A DNA stretch of 64,000 bases from Oscheius dolichura (taxonomy: Eukaryota; Nematoda; Chromadorea; Rhabditida; Rhabditidae). Of this stretch, positions 11,907 through 25,611 are shown one piece after another; positions within the stretch are counted from its first letter, which is position 1; the number at the start of each line of letters is the position of its first letter. The DNA lies in assembly GCA_932521035.1 (NCBI GenBank), contig OW051497.1:2728001-2792000 (forward strand), read 5' to 3'. The notes below the pieces were generated by a model, which saw nothing but the letters and a program-made list of their open reading frames with translations, did no database searches and had not been told where the DNA came from. The position numbers and the translations under genes are program-made.

Positions 11907-13437
11907 ACATCTCGAGAAGACTACATTTTCAACCGGTCGGCTGAGGCACAAAAGGCTCGCTGGAAAGTGTAAGGAGGCGGGGTTAATTATCCCGGAATTA
12001 GATATTGCAGGTACTCTCCTCTCAGAAACTACGTCGGACCGGAAATAGAAGACATGGTCGAGTTTATCTGTGCTATCGACGGGTGCAATCAATTCTTCAA
12101 GACTCGAGATGTAAACGCTTCTGTCGTCTATACAATGTAAAGGTTCTTTTAGTTGGTGGTCAATCACGTCTTCGGTGTCCACAAGCTCTTTCCGCCCACT
12201 GTGTTTAAATGCAATTGGGCCCAGTGCGAGAGGGAAGATCACTTTGGAGCCTTTTATCAGGTCGAGCACCACATGTCGCTGCACAAGGAGGAACGCCCTT
12301 ACTTGTGTACGGTATGTGAACAACCTTTTCCATAACAGCGGGACTGACATTATCGCAATTCTATCTCTCACCTTCTAACAAACCTTGCAAAACAGATGGA
12401 TAGGCTTGTTTAGCATGGAGTCTATGCCTAACCTTCCATTGTACCAAAGGTTATCATACCTAGATATTCAGACTCCTGGATGCCCCAAATCCTACCGCCG
12501 TCTGGAAAATCTCCGCACTCACATGAGGACTCACAGCGGCGAGAAGTGAGTGCCTTTCTTTATTGACAAACTATAAATAATCTAGACCGTACAAGTGTAA
12601 ATTCGATTTCTGTGATCGTCGCTTTACCAACGCCAGTGATCGTGCGAAGCATGAAAACAGAACGCATTCAACTGTTGTACGCCGGCCTTCTTATTCTTAA
12701 TAAGGACAAGTTTAGAAAGGATTCGGATGTTACTTTGATGACTGCTTCAAGATGTACACGGATCCGTCTTCTCTAAGGAAACACATCATTAATGCTCATG
12801 GGGCGGAGGCATATTCAGAGCACAAGAAAAACAAGGCGGTTGAGAGGAAAAAGAAGATTGTAAACAATTTTTAGAGTACGAAAATATGTTACAGTTTCAG
12901 GCACAAAAGATGATGGAGCGTAACGTCTGCTACGTTCCTAAAGGAAGCGGAGGGCCGATTAGGAGCTCCAGTCGTTGCCCTTCCATCTCATCTCAGAGTT
13001 CCCTCACTACCGGAGAGTTTTCCATGAGTCCTAGATCCTCCTCTTCCAACGACTCCAGTGAGATGGGCTCCTCTAGCGAAATATCCCCACTCCCCACAGT
13101 GAGCGAGGCATCTACCCCCACTACTCAGCCCGCTATTAGCGGAGGCATCAATTTCTCTATTTCTAGGATAATGGAAGGTATCCCCCGACCCAGCCCCCCT
13201 CCTACTACGCCTATGTATGATCTAGTCAAGCCCATCCCTAGGACGACCTTGTTCCCCTCCCCCCAAAAGCTTCCCCAGCTTCCCCCTCTCACAAATCTCC
13301 GTCTACTGCCCCCTCTTTTCCCGGTTCAATCCTTGTCTAGCCTCGTTCCCCCGGTGATTAATCCCGTACCTCTACTGTCCCCGCAGATGCAGTTCCTTCT
13401 TGCCCACATGCAGCCCATAAATATTAATCGCTCCTAA
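11907..13437 (+). CDS. GLI/TRA-1 family transcription factor with five C2H2 zinc fingers (5' exons unresolved)
   Basis: Exons in consistent phase: 11907-11966, 12011-12110, 12153-12311, 12472-12545, 12586-12673, 12716-12859 and 12901-13437 (TAA). Five tandem C2H2 fingers span about 12060-12800. Finger 3 has [18 protein letters not shown], finger 4 has [15 protein letters not shown] and finger 5 has [10 protein letters not shown]. These are signature segments of GLI/Ci/TRA-1 fingers 3-5, so the DNA-contacting part is well kept. The tail of about 190 residues is Ser/Pro-rich with no recognised domain, short for the family. AATAAA signals lie at 13636-13653. The first listed exon begins in phase 2, so coding exons must exist upstream; I could not place them. 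In nematodes this family includes the sex-determination regulator TRA-1. Whether this is the orthologue or a paralogue cannot be decided here. Confidence 0.85.
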
Positions 13438-13699
13438 AAAGGAGGTGCCATCCAGCTGTATTTCCCTTTTTCCTCTATTTTTATGTATTTGTGCAAGGCT
13501 AGTCGAACTAGCTAAAAATTTCCCCGCTAAGAATATCTTGATTGTGTCCCTCGGACATTGCTGATCTCTCTGACCAGTGTATTCGAATACATGGTATATC
13601 ACTCTTTATTAATCCCATTGAACTCTATTATTATTCTACGAATAAATAATAAAATTACATCTGAACCAGGGGAACTTTGATCTTTTAAATCAAAAATTC

Positions 13700-16600
13700 G
13701 TGGGAGGTGAACGCGGCGACGCGATCGCGTTTTCGTTTGCCGTTCCGCGCCTTATCATTGTTGAAAAAAACCAAGGTTGTGCTTCGGACGGCGAACCTCT
13801 TGTGCTAGAAAACGGCTGCGAAGGTCACAACTCTTCTTGCAAAGTTGTTACTGTAGAAAATGAGAGGAAAAAGAGGGGAAAAGAGACAGGAGAATGGATG
13901 GACAGCATTGACGCAGAGACAAATACCTCAGAGCACGCATACTGTCGGAGGTATTGGGTCCACATCGATGCAGAGACCATCAACTTATGTGGACGGCGTA
14001 TGAAAACTAAAATGATGGGAGAGGGAAGGGGGAGGGGGCTGAACGGTTGAACATTTTACAGCGGAGAGGTTCGGCCCGGCATTTCGCTGTCGAACCTGTC
14101 ATACGAGTTCTTTTTCCTGGTTCTGGGTGAGAGCTCCCTGATTAAAGCGTCTACCAGGAAAAAGAAAGACTTATTAGAGCGACTATACTAATGGGAGGCA
14201 GGAGACATAGAACCCCCAGCGAAAAGGAACGCGTCGAGGAAATGCAAAAGACGAGAGGCTATTGAACCACGACGCAAGGCTATTGGGAGGAGGCCAGACG
14301 TGCAAAGTGCAACTGACCTTTGAGGCTTTTTTCCCCGGCTGGCGATGGCTAATATTATGGGGCGACGATGAAGGATACTGGAACCAATCAGTAAAGGTCT
14401 CGGCTGGAAAGAGGAATGGCGATGGACTAAAACGAACTAGGCGCACTCTGGAGTACAACAAGGCGTGGGTAAAGGAATTCGTTGACAACACTGTTTTTCC
14501 CGTTCAAATATGGACAAAATAGAGTAGTTTGCATGCTTTACTGTTTCCCAAAAACAGAGATCCGCCTGGTTTGGGCAGTTGCGTTACAAACAGGCTAAAC
14601 AGAAAGCGCCACATTTTGCCCCGGAATCGATGACAAGATAAGCGAGCCAGGGCCCCTTGCTCAATTATTATAATTTTATATAAAATGCAACCCCTCCTGT
14701 AGATTTCATCGATAGTCCGTAGCCGATAATGGGAGAGAAATACTCACGACTGTTGAAGAATAAACTAGCACGCGAGGAAAGACAATGGGCCGATTTCATA
14801 GACAATAGTCATCATTCCCAGACCCTTCAACGCTGGGCCAGTTATCAGACCGGGTGATTATGTAAATCTTTTAAAAAAAAATGCAAAAATATCAGGCACG
14901 AACCGCCGTCTATCGGTGCAAACAGAACAACTTCATTCTGTCGAAATATAGCAACCTTTTGAAATTGAGATCACCGATCTTTCGGCACTAAACATTACTG
15001 ATTCAAGACCATCTTAATATTTAAGACTATCTGCCGGATGTGAGATTCCACAGCTGTTTTATCTTTCGTTCTCATTTAAGAATATAAAATTGTCACCTAT
15101 ATTTGTTTGATTTAAAGAAAAAAGGGAGGACGTACTTTCAGGACGCAAATATGACGTCATTGGCTACTGGCATAATGCTTTTAATGATTAGTACGATATA
15201 AAATGCTCTTATTTTCTCAATGTTAGGAGTAGCAAATAGTCTAGTGGCAACTTAAGCGTATTGTTAAAGTTTACCCTAGCCGACGTGCGAATCGCCCGTA
15301 TACAGTTGCAAAGTTACCTGGAAAAGGCAGACAGGATGGACAGATACAGGGCCGACAATGAGGGTGGCAGAGGGAACGGCTGCAGCCAACCGGTTCGCGG
15401 TAAATATTCGCTAGACTCCGCTTTAAACAGATAATCGGTCAAAGCATTCAGTAGTCTTATGATAGGAAAAAAGGAACACGGAGGACGATGCCTCTATTTG
15501 GCGGGCTGACTAAAAAAGCACTATACAAAGTTGCACTCGCCGTCTGTTAAACTGGTGGCTGGTAGTTCGAAATTGTATGCTCAAATCGCGGAGGGGACGC
15601 TTGAGCTAGATAAACAGGTGGTCTCGTTTGCCAGCCGTTCTCGTCTGGCTTTTTGCTTACTTCCTGGGGGACGGTCATACTAATTTCCCATATGGCTCTG
15701 AGTCCTTTGTATTTATGCTTTTAAGTGCGCATTGGGATCCCTATGTAGACACGCAATACAAAACGTCCTGGTATTACTAATAAAAGTTTGACTAAAGCGC
15801 TTGTAAAAACTGAATGGAGCCAGTTTACCCTAGCAGTTCCTTCAGTTAAACCCTGACACTTATCAGACGCCGAGACTTCTTTAAAACCGCGGTAACTATG
15901 TCATACTTCGAAGAACATGACTCGTCTCGCGGTTCTTTTAGTCGTGATGCAAACACCTATGGGACAGGACATATAAAGCTCCCCATGTTCTGTTTTTCAG
16001 GAATGGTTAAAGCAGAAGAGAAGTATCCACATAATTATGTTAAATAACAGAAGTTCTAAGTTTGACTGGGGATGATTACAACCCCTCCAGTGCGTGAAGT
16101 CAAGATTCCCGTGTGTGATGTACCCGACAAGATCAGGAAGTGACCTAGCTTTCGAATTGGAAATGAAGACGGGCACTTTTTCAATGCCAGCGAGGATAAA
16201 GAACCGAAAATCATTGAACTTTTAATGAATAAACGCTTTCTTTGCCTCTTCTGACACGTCAGTGAAGCTTATGATGGATGGATTCAGAGGGATGAATCGT
16301 GGGAACCAGAGACTATAGTCTGCGAAAGGTTTTCGAGAAACGGAGGTTTAGCGTGGGTTTCAGCGAAAGACAAAAAACTGTTTGATTCTTCTGCAATCCT
16401 TGATCAAAGTTTGTTTGGGATTACATTTGAGCCCGCGGTTTTGAGTCGACACAGCTTATTTCCTCGGCCGTTTGATTTTTTCAAATTCCAAAAGGGAATC
16501 CACTGCTATTTGGCCACTTGTATGTGCCTTTCTTTTTGTTCCTGGGTGAGACTTAGATCCCTAATCTTTGCTATAATTCCACACGCGTGTCCTTCATAGT

Positions 16601-19600
16601 GATGTGATCCTCTTCCGGTACCGTATACTTCCGGCAGCTGATACGTTTCCCTGATTAAAATCGTATAGATACAGGATTTGTAGTATTAGATAATTTCCCA
16701 TCATATTCCGGATGATACATTTTACGTAGGCGCAGACACAATACGTCAGGGAGGAGGGGGCTCATAAAGCTTACTAAATATACCTTACTATTGCAATTCA
16801 CCGGGATTACCCGCAGCGAAATCTAATCTCCTCTTTCAGTTTAACTGTTAAGTCTGCTCCCAAATGATTCACCGCCACACGTAGGGCTACCTGCAATATC
16901 GGACCCGACCCCACTGTCCATACTTCACCATCCTTTTTACGAGCCCGTTCTCATTATAAAAAATCCATTAACACAGTGCCCCTGCGATTACTTTTTCCCC
17001 CCAGAGCAGCTGCAAAAGCGCAGGTCAACGGCTACATTTTGAATCCTACTGTAAGTGTTTCACTATACGAAATACGAAATCCCTTAAAGTGCAAAGGTGT
17101 GAATTTGAGCAGAATGATATGAAAAGCCGATGATCCTTCGGAATAGCTCGTGTTGAACATTGATCGATTAGAGAAAAAATAAAGCTGTTGACTGTTGCCC
17201 CACTGATCCTCCTCATAATCGTGATAATGCGTTCAAATTCTAATAGGATTGCACTAGCCCCCCTTCAATTATAGTCCCATTCAAAATTCGGTCTCGGAAA
17301 AAACGCCTGCTGCAAACGCTAAACTTCATTGAATGGGATATTAATAAGCGATTGAGGGATAATTGCTCTCGATACTCATGTCAGTCCGTGTGGCTATTAT
17401 TAACCCGTCTCTCTGTCCCTTTTCCCGTCCGAACTAAGCCAATCTGCGCTCTCGACAGAGAACTTCGCTCTCAGCTCTAATGAAATTGTACTTCTTTGCA
17501 ATAAGTTATGTCTGCTTCCGGCTTAGGTGGAGGAGAGGAGCTTTTTATGTAATGAGTTCGATTTCCTGAGAAGGCGCTCTAATCTCAGCATATTCCAGTG
17601 AAAAGTGTCATCCGGTCATCCCACTCATTCGATGTGTTCATTTAAAAATATCCGATCTTTTGGGGGAAAGGTGCGTCTGCGATTGAGTCAGGGCGGTTGT
17701 CCCCACTAGTTTATATCTCTCCTTTCATGAATCATATTCCCGTCGGGATGCCCAGCTCCCTCTGTTCAACTTGATTCAAATAAGGTATTTCGCTTCCAAG
17801 TCCGATTCTCGAAATTCTGTCTCTGAAATGGAAGCGTCCCTTTTCTCCCCGTCTTCCTTCTCATTATACTTGCATGAATCCCGCCATGTCACTAATTCCG
17901 GTAATTAGTATTCCTCCTACCGTCTGAGGTGCCTATAAATTCCACAGAATGACTTCATTTCTGATTTACAGCCCCGTCTCGTCACCTTCCAAACAATCCT
18001 CCCGAATTCCACAGCTCGTTCAAAGTGTTGAAAAGAAGATAGCGCGTCGATGAGGCGCGGATTGATCAGCTCCCTAAACATCAGCTGAGGATGAATTAGA
18101 GGTCTTTTCTTGTGCTCATTTTTGCCCTTTTATGATCACTGAAGAAGGACAAGCGCGAGGGTATGCAACTGGACGGCGCGGAGACCCCCGGTGCCAGCCC
18201 CGGTTGGGTATCACGAAGAAGTGCTGGGTAATTTATTGAGGACAGGCATTTTGACCAAAGAGCGATTCTGGAATTCCCTTCACTTTTAAGAGGGGTCAGC
18301 TGGGCTCAAATCTCTTGTTATTCCTCGAAACATCTGAGAGGGGAATTGTATTTCGTAAAGTCGGCGTTGGCATGACCTGAGGTGAATTTGTAGTCTTGAC
18401 GTAGGAGAGCCTCGTGATTTCAATTTCCTCACCACCACAGGTTAATCATCATCGTGATATTTACGGCATCCTAGTACGGCCAACCTGGTTAAAAGCGGCA
18501 TTAACGTCGGGCCGAGAAGTTCTTCCTGGTAGGTCCGAAAGTGTGTCTCTCCCTATGAACCAAACTTGTTTCAACCTTCTTCCCCTTCAATCGTTCAATT
18601 CCTACAGAAATACAGGGGCCTCATGTCAAAATGAGACAATCAGCGTGTGATGTTCATTTTTCGTCTTTCCTGTCACTTTTCAGCGTTTCTAACGCGGAAA
18701 AATGGTTACGGCGGGATCTTCGCTCCCTGTTCAAATCATAGGAAAAGGGACGGCCATACGTGGGAAGACCTTTTTGTCGAGGGAAAGGGATCACCTCCGC
18801 CAGTGTCACTGAAACACCGGAAAAAGTTCCCAGACAAGGACCTCTCCTTCTTGTGAAATAGACATTCACAACGGTGGGGAAAGGTCAATTCCACCTCAGA
18901 CGACAAAGCCTCTTGGGTGGGCTAGACCACATCCCGTCGTAGATCATGCCTTTTCCGCTTTCGACGACAGCGGGAGTGGAAAAAAGACTACACAATGCTG
19001 CAGAGATAGACGATAACGACCGCAAGAAAGGCCGTAGCGGCAAGTGAAAAGAGGCTTCAAATGAGGAGGAAGTGAACAAAGGGTCATCTTCTCAATATAT
19101 CACCATAAAAAGCTAGGGTCTCTTTTTAAGCGGCCACAGTAGCTATTCCAAAATGGGCATGTGCTAGGCGGTAGTCACAGTACAAAGGTCTGTGAGATGC
19201 TTCCGGTTTTAGTTTGTCAAATTCCGAAAAATGACCGATGTCTTTTTTTTAAAATATTACCGCCATGAAGAATTTGGTAGAAAAATGAATCTCGGGCCTT
19301 CTGTGGAAGTTGTTCTCTTCTTGGGAGATGAACCTGAAGCGGTTCGTTCAGTCGATTAGCCGTTTGACATGTGTTCATTCCAAGACTCGTAATCATCGAG
19401 CTGAACCCTCCCTGCTAAAGAAAAGGCGCAATTCTATCTGTGTCAATTCCCCGAAAGTTGCCAATTGTACAACCGTCTCGATGTCGACTCTGCTAGGAAA
19501 AAACCAAGGGTTACTGACCAAGGTTAAAACCTAATCCAAGGTCTAGCTGTCAGTCTGATTGCTTCCCCGGGTTAACATCACAGGATTTGATCACATATTG

Positions 19601-22600
19601 CGACAAATTTCCGGAACGATGTTTTGAATAAATTTAGAATTTTTTTAGATCTCGCCATGGACCACGACGTCATCAGAGTCTTTCCCATCATCTGACAGTC
19701 TCTAGAAGGGCTTTCTCAGTATCGTTGGTCGTTCACAATTGGCCTCGTTATGGTCCTCCTTCCCAGCCTTTATCACCTCAGAAGAAAGGCTTATTCACAT
19801 GGATGGGAAGGTTAGCACTTGGCCTCTATTTCTTTCCCTATTGTGTGGCGCGGTCAGCGCGGCATGGCAGAGACGGCTCGCCGTTCGTTCGTTCGTTCTT
19901 CCACAAAGTGACATTACCGCATCGGCACTCATCAATCAAATTGCGGCGTCCCTCTTTTGTTGACAGGGGGGATATTTTGTGATTGCTGTTAATTCACTGA
20001 ATAGAAGACGAGAGAGTCATTGTCTTGCTTGAAGGGGTAATCGTTCACGTGAATAAGAGGCGGACGTCATCAGCCAGTTTCAAGAGATAATTCTTGATAC
20101 ACAGAAGGAACCCCCCATTTGTACATTTGTCCCAGACGGGGAAATGTTATACTTCCTTCCCTTTTTGCAATTTTCGCTCATGCTCTTGTTCTATCCGGAT
20201 CGGACACAAATATATGGAGGCCGTGTGCTATCAGCGGGGCTAAGCACCTTTTCTGGCGAGAGTCTTCAAGGTTATAAAAAGTGTAAAGCTAGAGATAAGG
20301 AGTTACCGTTCTCCTTTGCTACCCAAGGTCAATGCTGGGACAAAGTTGGATGTTATTGAAAGATTTCTCACATGTACCCGATGTGCTCTATCAGAAAATA
20401 GAATTTCGGCATGTGTGCAATTTTCTATTCTTCGCTCTTTGACGGCGAGACTTGCAGGCGGGGACACTCTCGCTCCGTTTAATTGGAACATGATCCCTCA
20501 TAAATTTATCAGTCCAGACTGGAAAAAAACGACCAAAGATTCCAGTTTTCCGGGGGGAAGAATCGATGCGTTTGGGTCGACTCTCTCACAGCTGGCTTGG
20601 GCCATTTCTTTTTTAGATGCCAATGGGCAAGAGCAGGCATTTTTCTTCTGTTTATGTTGTCGCTGGTTCACTCCTTACGAACTGGTTTTCTTCGAGGTTG
20701 AGTTTCGAATGCTGCTATATTTCCCGCTCGCTCATTGGTTATGAGAACAATTTGGAACTAGCGGGCACTTTTCACTCTTCTTCCTCCTTTTTTTGGCCAG
20801 CAGTTAATGCGCTCAATTTGATAAAATGGACGGACGTAACTCCTCTTGACAGGGATAATTTTCTCTGCTGTAGGTTTTTGGCCATTCTAAACTCCGTTCA
20901 TCTTTTCACGTAAGATTTGGCCCGACCTTTCCACTCAAATATTGACTATTTAATCTTTCCAAAGGCTTTCAATCGAGGGCAGCGTCTCGCGCGCTATCTC
21001 GTCTCTTGACAGAAAAAAAAACAGCTGAAGGCGATTCGAGCCAGCCGGCCGGCGTTCCTTCGTCTCTAATGGACGCTCGCCCTCGGTGTCTACGAGGAAG
21101 TTTCCGTAAATGCACGCATAATCTTTGAACTATGTGCCCTTTCGTCAATTGGAACATCTTCGTCCTCTTCTCAAGATGGGGTTTTGTCCGATTGCTCAGT
21201 AATGTTTGCCTTTCTCTCGATCATTTTACGCGAATCCATGGCCTTCTGTGCTAACTCATGTAAGCAAGCAACTATTAATCTCATGGATGGACTAATCCGC
21301 TCATCCCTTTTCCCCGGAAAGGAGGAGGATCTCCTCCTTCTTCACTTTTTCTCTGCTAGAAGCTCTCTCCTCCCCGTTGATCCATTCAGCCTTCGCACAC
21401 TGTTCTCTGCCCCCAAAAATAGAACCAGCCGCTATAAAATTGCCACCCGGCCTTACTAAATTACCTCTTTCCCTTTGACCTTCATGCTTTTCTGAATCCG
21501 TAGAAAAAAGGGTCTCGCAACATAAAGATTACATGAAAAAGGAGAGTTCAGACTGGGCCAGGTGTGGGCAATGTCTCGTTTGTCGGAGAGCCCATTAAGC
21601 GCGAGGTCGCTAGTCCGATTCTCGCATGTCTGGGAGGCTTTTCGGATGTTAAATATATTTAACTACGGCTCTTGTCCCCTCTGCCCATCTACCCCAACCT
21701 ACCCTATTCCACTTAACAGTCACTCACTGAGAAAACCAGTTATCCATGGTCCATGACCGACGTTCCGGTGTTCGATTACCCACTGCCTCGGTCAAATCTT
21801 TTTTAGTTTCTCTTCTCTAATTTTACGTCCCTGCAACGGTCCTTCCAGAAACTTTTATTTGTTTATTTTTGAATAGAAAGAAGTGAAAATACCGTCTACC
21901 TTTTAAGAACTGGCTACCGTGAATTAAAACGGTCTGACGCCTCACGTTCTCTCTTGTCCCAATTACCGTCAGCCGTAGACAGCCTTTTAATCCAAGCTTA
22001 TTATTAGACCATGCCGCTTAATCCGACCTCAATTAGCCAGATATTCTGATGTCTCATTCCGTATAGCTTTCGATTAGAAACCACCGACTTCCGTCGCGTT
22101 ACAGATTCACACCCTTTGCTCTCCCTTTACTTGGGGCATTCGTATAGTTGGTGCTCTTCTCACGAGTTGCACTTTTACTCATTATTGGAGGGGTCACAGT
22201 ATACTACTACAATCCGGCGGTTTAATTTTTCTCTCTCTCGCTTCTCTCCATCTTACACGGAAACTTTTTACTCAAATAAGTGGGAGGAGCCAACGGTATC
22301 TGACTATATAAGCGAAGTAACACTGCCGGGCGCTGCCATTAATTGTCAGAAAGAGCTGTTGGGCTCTTCCTGATTAGCTGAGATACACTGCTTCGGACCA
22401 GGCTTACTCTGCCCATGGGATCATTGGGAAGACGAAGTTGGTTTCCACTTTAATTCGCTTATTAATCGAATTAACTAAATCTTGGAATAATTAATATAAA
22501 GCTCGCCTCCAATAAAGCGTGCCCGCATCTGATGGTTAGCCACGAGAGCCAGGTAGTGCCTACCCCTGGGACACCCCCATCCCCTTCCCTTTCTTATTCA

Positions 22601-22950
22601 AGCATCAGACACCCAGACGCTCTCTCCCCCTCTAGGCCAGAGATAATCATTTGCAGCAGCCAAAAAGGCCCCTAATATTTGCTTCCCGTTGACTTCCTAA
22701 CCACATTTTACGTATTAGTGGGCCATTCTCTATGGAGACATCATGTGGAGTTCCTGGTCTTCCTGCAAAATGTTGGAAAGTTAGCCTCCAGACCTCTCCC
22801 TCTGTCGCTTCAGTTTATTGTGTCCCCCTTTCGAATGTGCATGCAGGCAAAAAACCCTCTCTACCTCCTAAAGATAAGGGTCACCTGATAAGGGCACTGT
22901 ACTTCTTGGGAAAAGCTTCTGAGTCTCCCTCTCCGGCGACAGCCAGCTGT
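13700..22950. other. About 9 kb without a convincing gene
   Basis: No pair of open frames could be joined by plausible splice sites into protein-like sequence. Only isolated frames exist, the longest 142 residues at 20316, with no family resemblance. The stretch lies just 3' of the GLI-type gene and may be regulatory. Confidence 0.45.
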
Positions 22951-22988
22951 TCTTTTGGCCATACGTCATGATTTTAGTGCGGTGCTCC

Positions 22989-24710
22989 ATGGGTAACGCT
23001 GGCAGAAAGGCTAGATGCTCTCCTGGAGACAACAGACTCGAGGTTTTCAAGTACACCAAGCTAGACGGTCAGTTCTCGGCAAATAGCGTCTAGACAATTT
23101 AAAAACTTTTAGGATTTTCGTTGGATGAGCTGCCAAAAGAACTTGTTCTTCCCGTTCTGATGCGTTTCGATGCTACTCGTGTTCATACTTCTGTGGCCTG
23201 GCATAAACGTCCCTATCATGTGATTGGAAAGCACTTTGAGTTATGGAGACCTCGCGTCATCGTTCTCTTCAGTACGGTTAGTTCAGTTTTACGTAGGGGG
23301 ATGTTGGGGAGCTGAGAACAAATTCCCTGAACACAGAGGGGGCGAGGGGAACTACGCACTCAGAGAAGAGAGATTAGCTCTTGTTGATTATCAGAGCTAG
23401 ACAATAATTGCTTTGTCAAAAAGTGGGGCCTATTCATAGGAATGACAGAAGTAATCGTTTTAGGAACTCGTGGTTGCTGGGGAAGGGCGTGCTCCTGGCT
23501 GTGTCCTGACCATCAAGGTCTACACCCCCAAAAGAAACAGCTCCACTCCTCTGGGACCGGCTGAATGCAAGAAGATGCACCTCACCGAGCAATTCATGTT
23601 CTACACCGAAGAGCAGGATGAAGACACAAGTACACTTGCCATTCAATGTGTTCAGCCTTCTTTTTTTAGACAAACCCGTCATGCAGAGACTCTACAAGCG
23701 TCTGAAGGACATTATCACATCCATGTGCCTGCTCCGCGTCATCTTTGTAAGTTTTCCCTTTTTCAAACGAACGTCTTTTTGCATGGACCGTTAGGCTTGC
23801 ACTCTCTAGCAAATAACATTTCTTATCAGTAGGGCTAAAAAGGTTAGCCAGTGCGGCACCTCTTGACACCGTGAAATTGGTAACGCGAACGCTTGATGGC
23901 CATAAAAGATTACATAATGAGATGAGCCGAGGTGCGCCCTCCTTCCGGGTTGAGGGAACTCTGTTCTCCGAGAAAATTACCAAAGATCCCTTACATTTTA
24001 TGGAAAAAGTGAAGGTGATAACGACTACGTGGGTGGCCATTAATCTTAAAACGCCCGCGAATCAAGTGCCAGAAAAAGGTAAAGGTATATCGCCATCTGA
24101 AAAATGAAAATCGAAACCACAGGGAAAAACGAATTTCAGGATGTCCAGGACTACCCACTGTTCCCATCTGCCATGGAATGCATCGCTAAGGCTTTTGCCC
24201 ACGAGAAGGCATACTATCCTGATATCGGAATCCAGTGTGTTACCAAACGGCTCGAAGGAATGGGCGACTTCTTGTCTTCAATCCGTAAGAACCTGCCTGT
24301 AACTTGGATACATAATACTCTTTCAGCTACCAGATACTTCGAGCTGAGCCCGAGCACCATCACCCAGGAAGACAAAATCTTCAAACAAGCCAACATTGTG
24401 ATCAACCGTAACTCTGAAGAAGATCCAGAGAGGATGCGTCTCCACGTCCACGATATCATTGCGGTTGGTCAATTGGTCTTTATCAAAGCAATCGCTAATT
24501 TTTCAGGAATGGCGCCAAGGTGTTCGCGAAATCAATGTCTACAAGGTGTGCAACTTCAGACCAGAGGTCATGGATTTGATCAAGAGGGATTGGATCTCGA
24601 TCCTCTGTAGCTGCAGTCGTGAAATGGTCGTCTACGGTCCGGAACTTCGTGCTCTCCGTGTCGGTGTGATGGGGCCTGATCTCATCATCAGAAGTGTTCC
24701 ATTTGAATAA
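22989..24710 (+). CDS. F-box-like protein A
   Basis: Six exons: 22989-23067, 23113-23276, 23464-23629, 23670-23746, 24140-24463 and 24507-24710, giving 337 residues in consistent phase. An F-box-like segment starts at about residue 27: FSLDELPKELVLPVLMRFD, then a basic/aromatic helix region. The rest is a roughly 230-residue C-terminal region that aligns by eye with F-box-like protein B (30240-31748), including the last intron position before a W (EWRQ here, DWWF in B). An alternative in-frame ATG lies at 22968. AATAAA is near 24927. F-box proteins normally recruit substrates to SCF ubiquitin ligases through SKP1. The F-box assignment is by pattern and its divergence leaves some doubt. Confidence 0.7.
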
Positions 24711-25600
24711 TTGATCCCAAAATACAAGCAGGTCGTAGAGAATGGTACCGCGGGGCCCGTATCATCTTTATTATAATATTTTTGCGCGGTGTCATGTAAC
24801 CCGTCTAATAATTCAGTCTCCTTTATCTGTCCACTGTATTTGTACAATCTTGGAAAAGCCAAAACTTATCTATTATTTCCTTCTTTCTTAATTCTATATC
24901 TTTTCTATTCTTGTCTATTTTTACGGAATAAAGATCTTTTTATTTCTATCAAGACTTTTGATCTCCTCCGACTCAAAGACTAGATTTGGCTAATTCTTAA
25001 AATCCCCGAGAGCTGCAATCGGTGTATGGCCTCCAAAGTCAAAGTCACGAGAGGAGAAACGTTTCTGTTGATCGGCGAATCTTCTCTTGATATGTGATAA
25101 ACATAAACACCGTTCAGGAGGCAGAAAGTTCAGAAATTAAACTGCCCGGTCCTACGGGGGATGCCTATGCTGGGGTGTGGAATGGAATGCTCTGTTCGGG
25201 GATGGAACATTTTACCGGAAAACTGAAAGAGCAGACGTTCTACAGGGGATCTCTTTGTGCTTCGCGGAATTTATTTTGCCGAAACACCAAAATGAGTTTC
25301 GGCGTCAACTTCCGACCCTCTCCAAAACTCACCAAATAGGCCTACAGCAAAAGTGAATATTCCTCCGAATAGCTCTCGGTTGCTGGAACAAGGGCCAGCA
25401 AACCGTTTTGAGATAGCCCGTTCCAGTGAAAAATGCCGAGGCATTGCACGAACTTAGGGCCCACCCTAGTAATAAAATATTAAATAAAAAAGAAAGCTAG
25501 TTTGAGCGGGTCACCACTCTCATTGAAAAATTCAGTGCCAGTAGGTGCCTTTAATAACGCGGGGAGCATCTCGGGTTATTATTTTACTACTTTAAAAAGG
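24711..25600. other. Intergenic, no gene seen
   Basis: An 81-residue open frame at 25094-25339 has no splice partner and no recognisable feature. I looked on the minus strand here for the missing C-terminal part of the neighbouring protease (a His-Ala and an Asn-Ser-Trp motif) and did not find it. Confidence 0.4.
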
Positions 25601-25611
25601 TTTGCAAAATA

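Noticed and set aside
20316..20744. 142-codon open frame on plus
   Set aside because: No splice partner, no motif, composition like the surrounding non-coding DNA; likely chance.
24104..24610. Single long frame running through the last intron of F-box gene A
   Set aside because: Splicing 24463 to 24507 gives the tail that aligns with gene B; the read-through tail does not.
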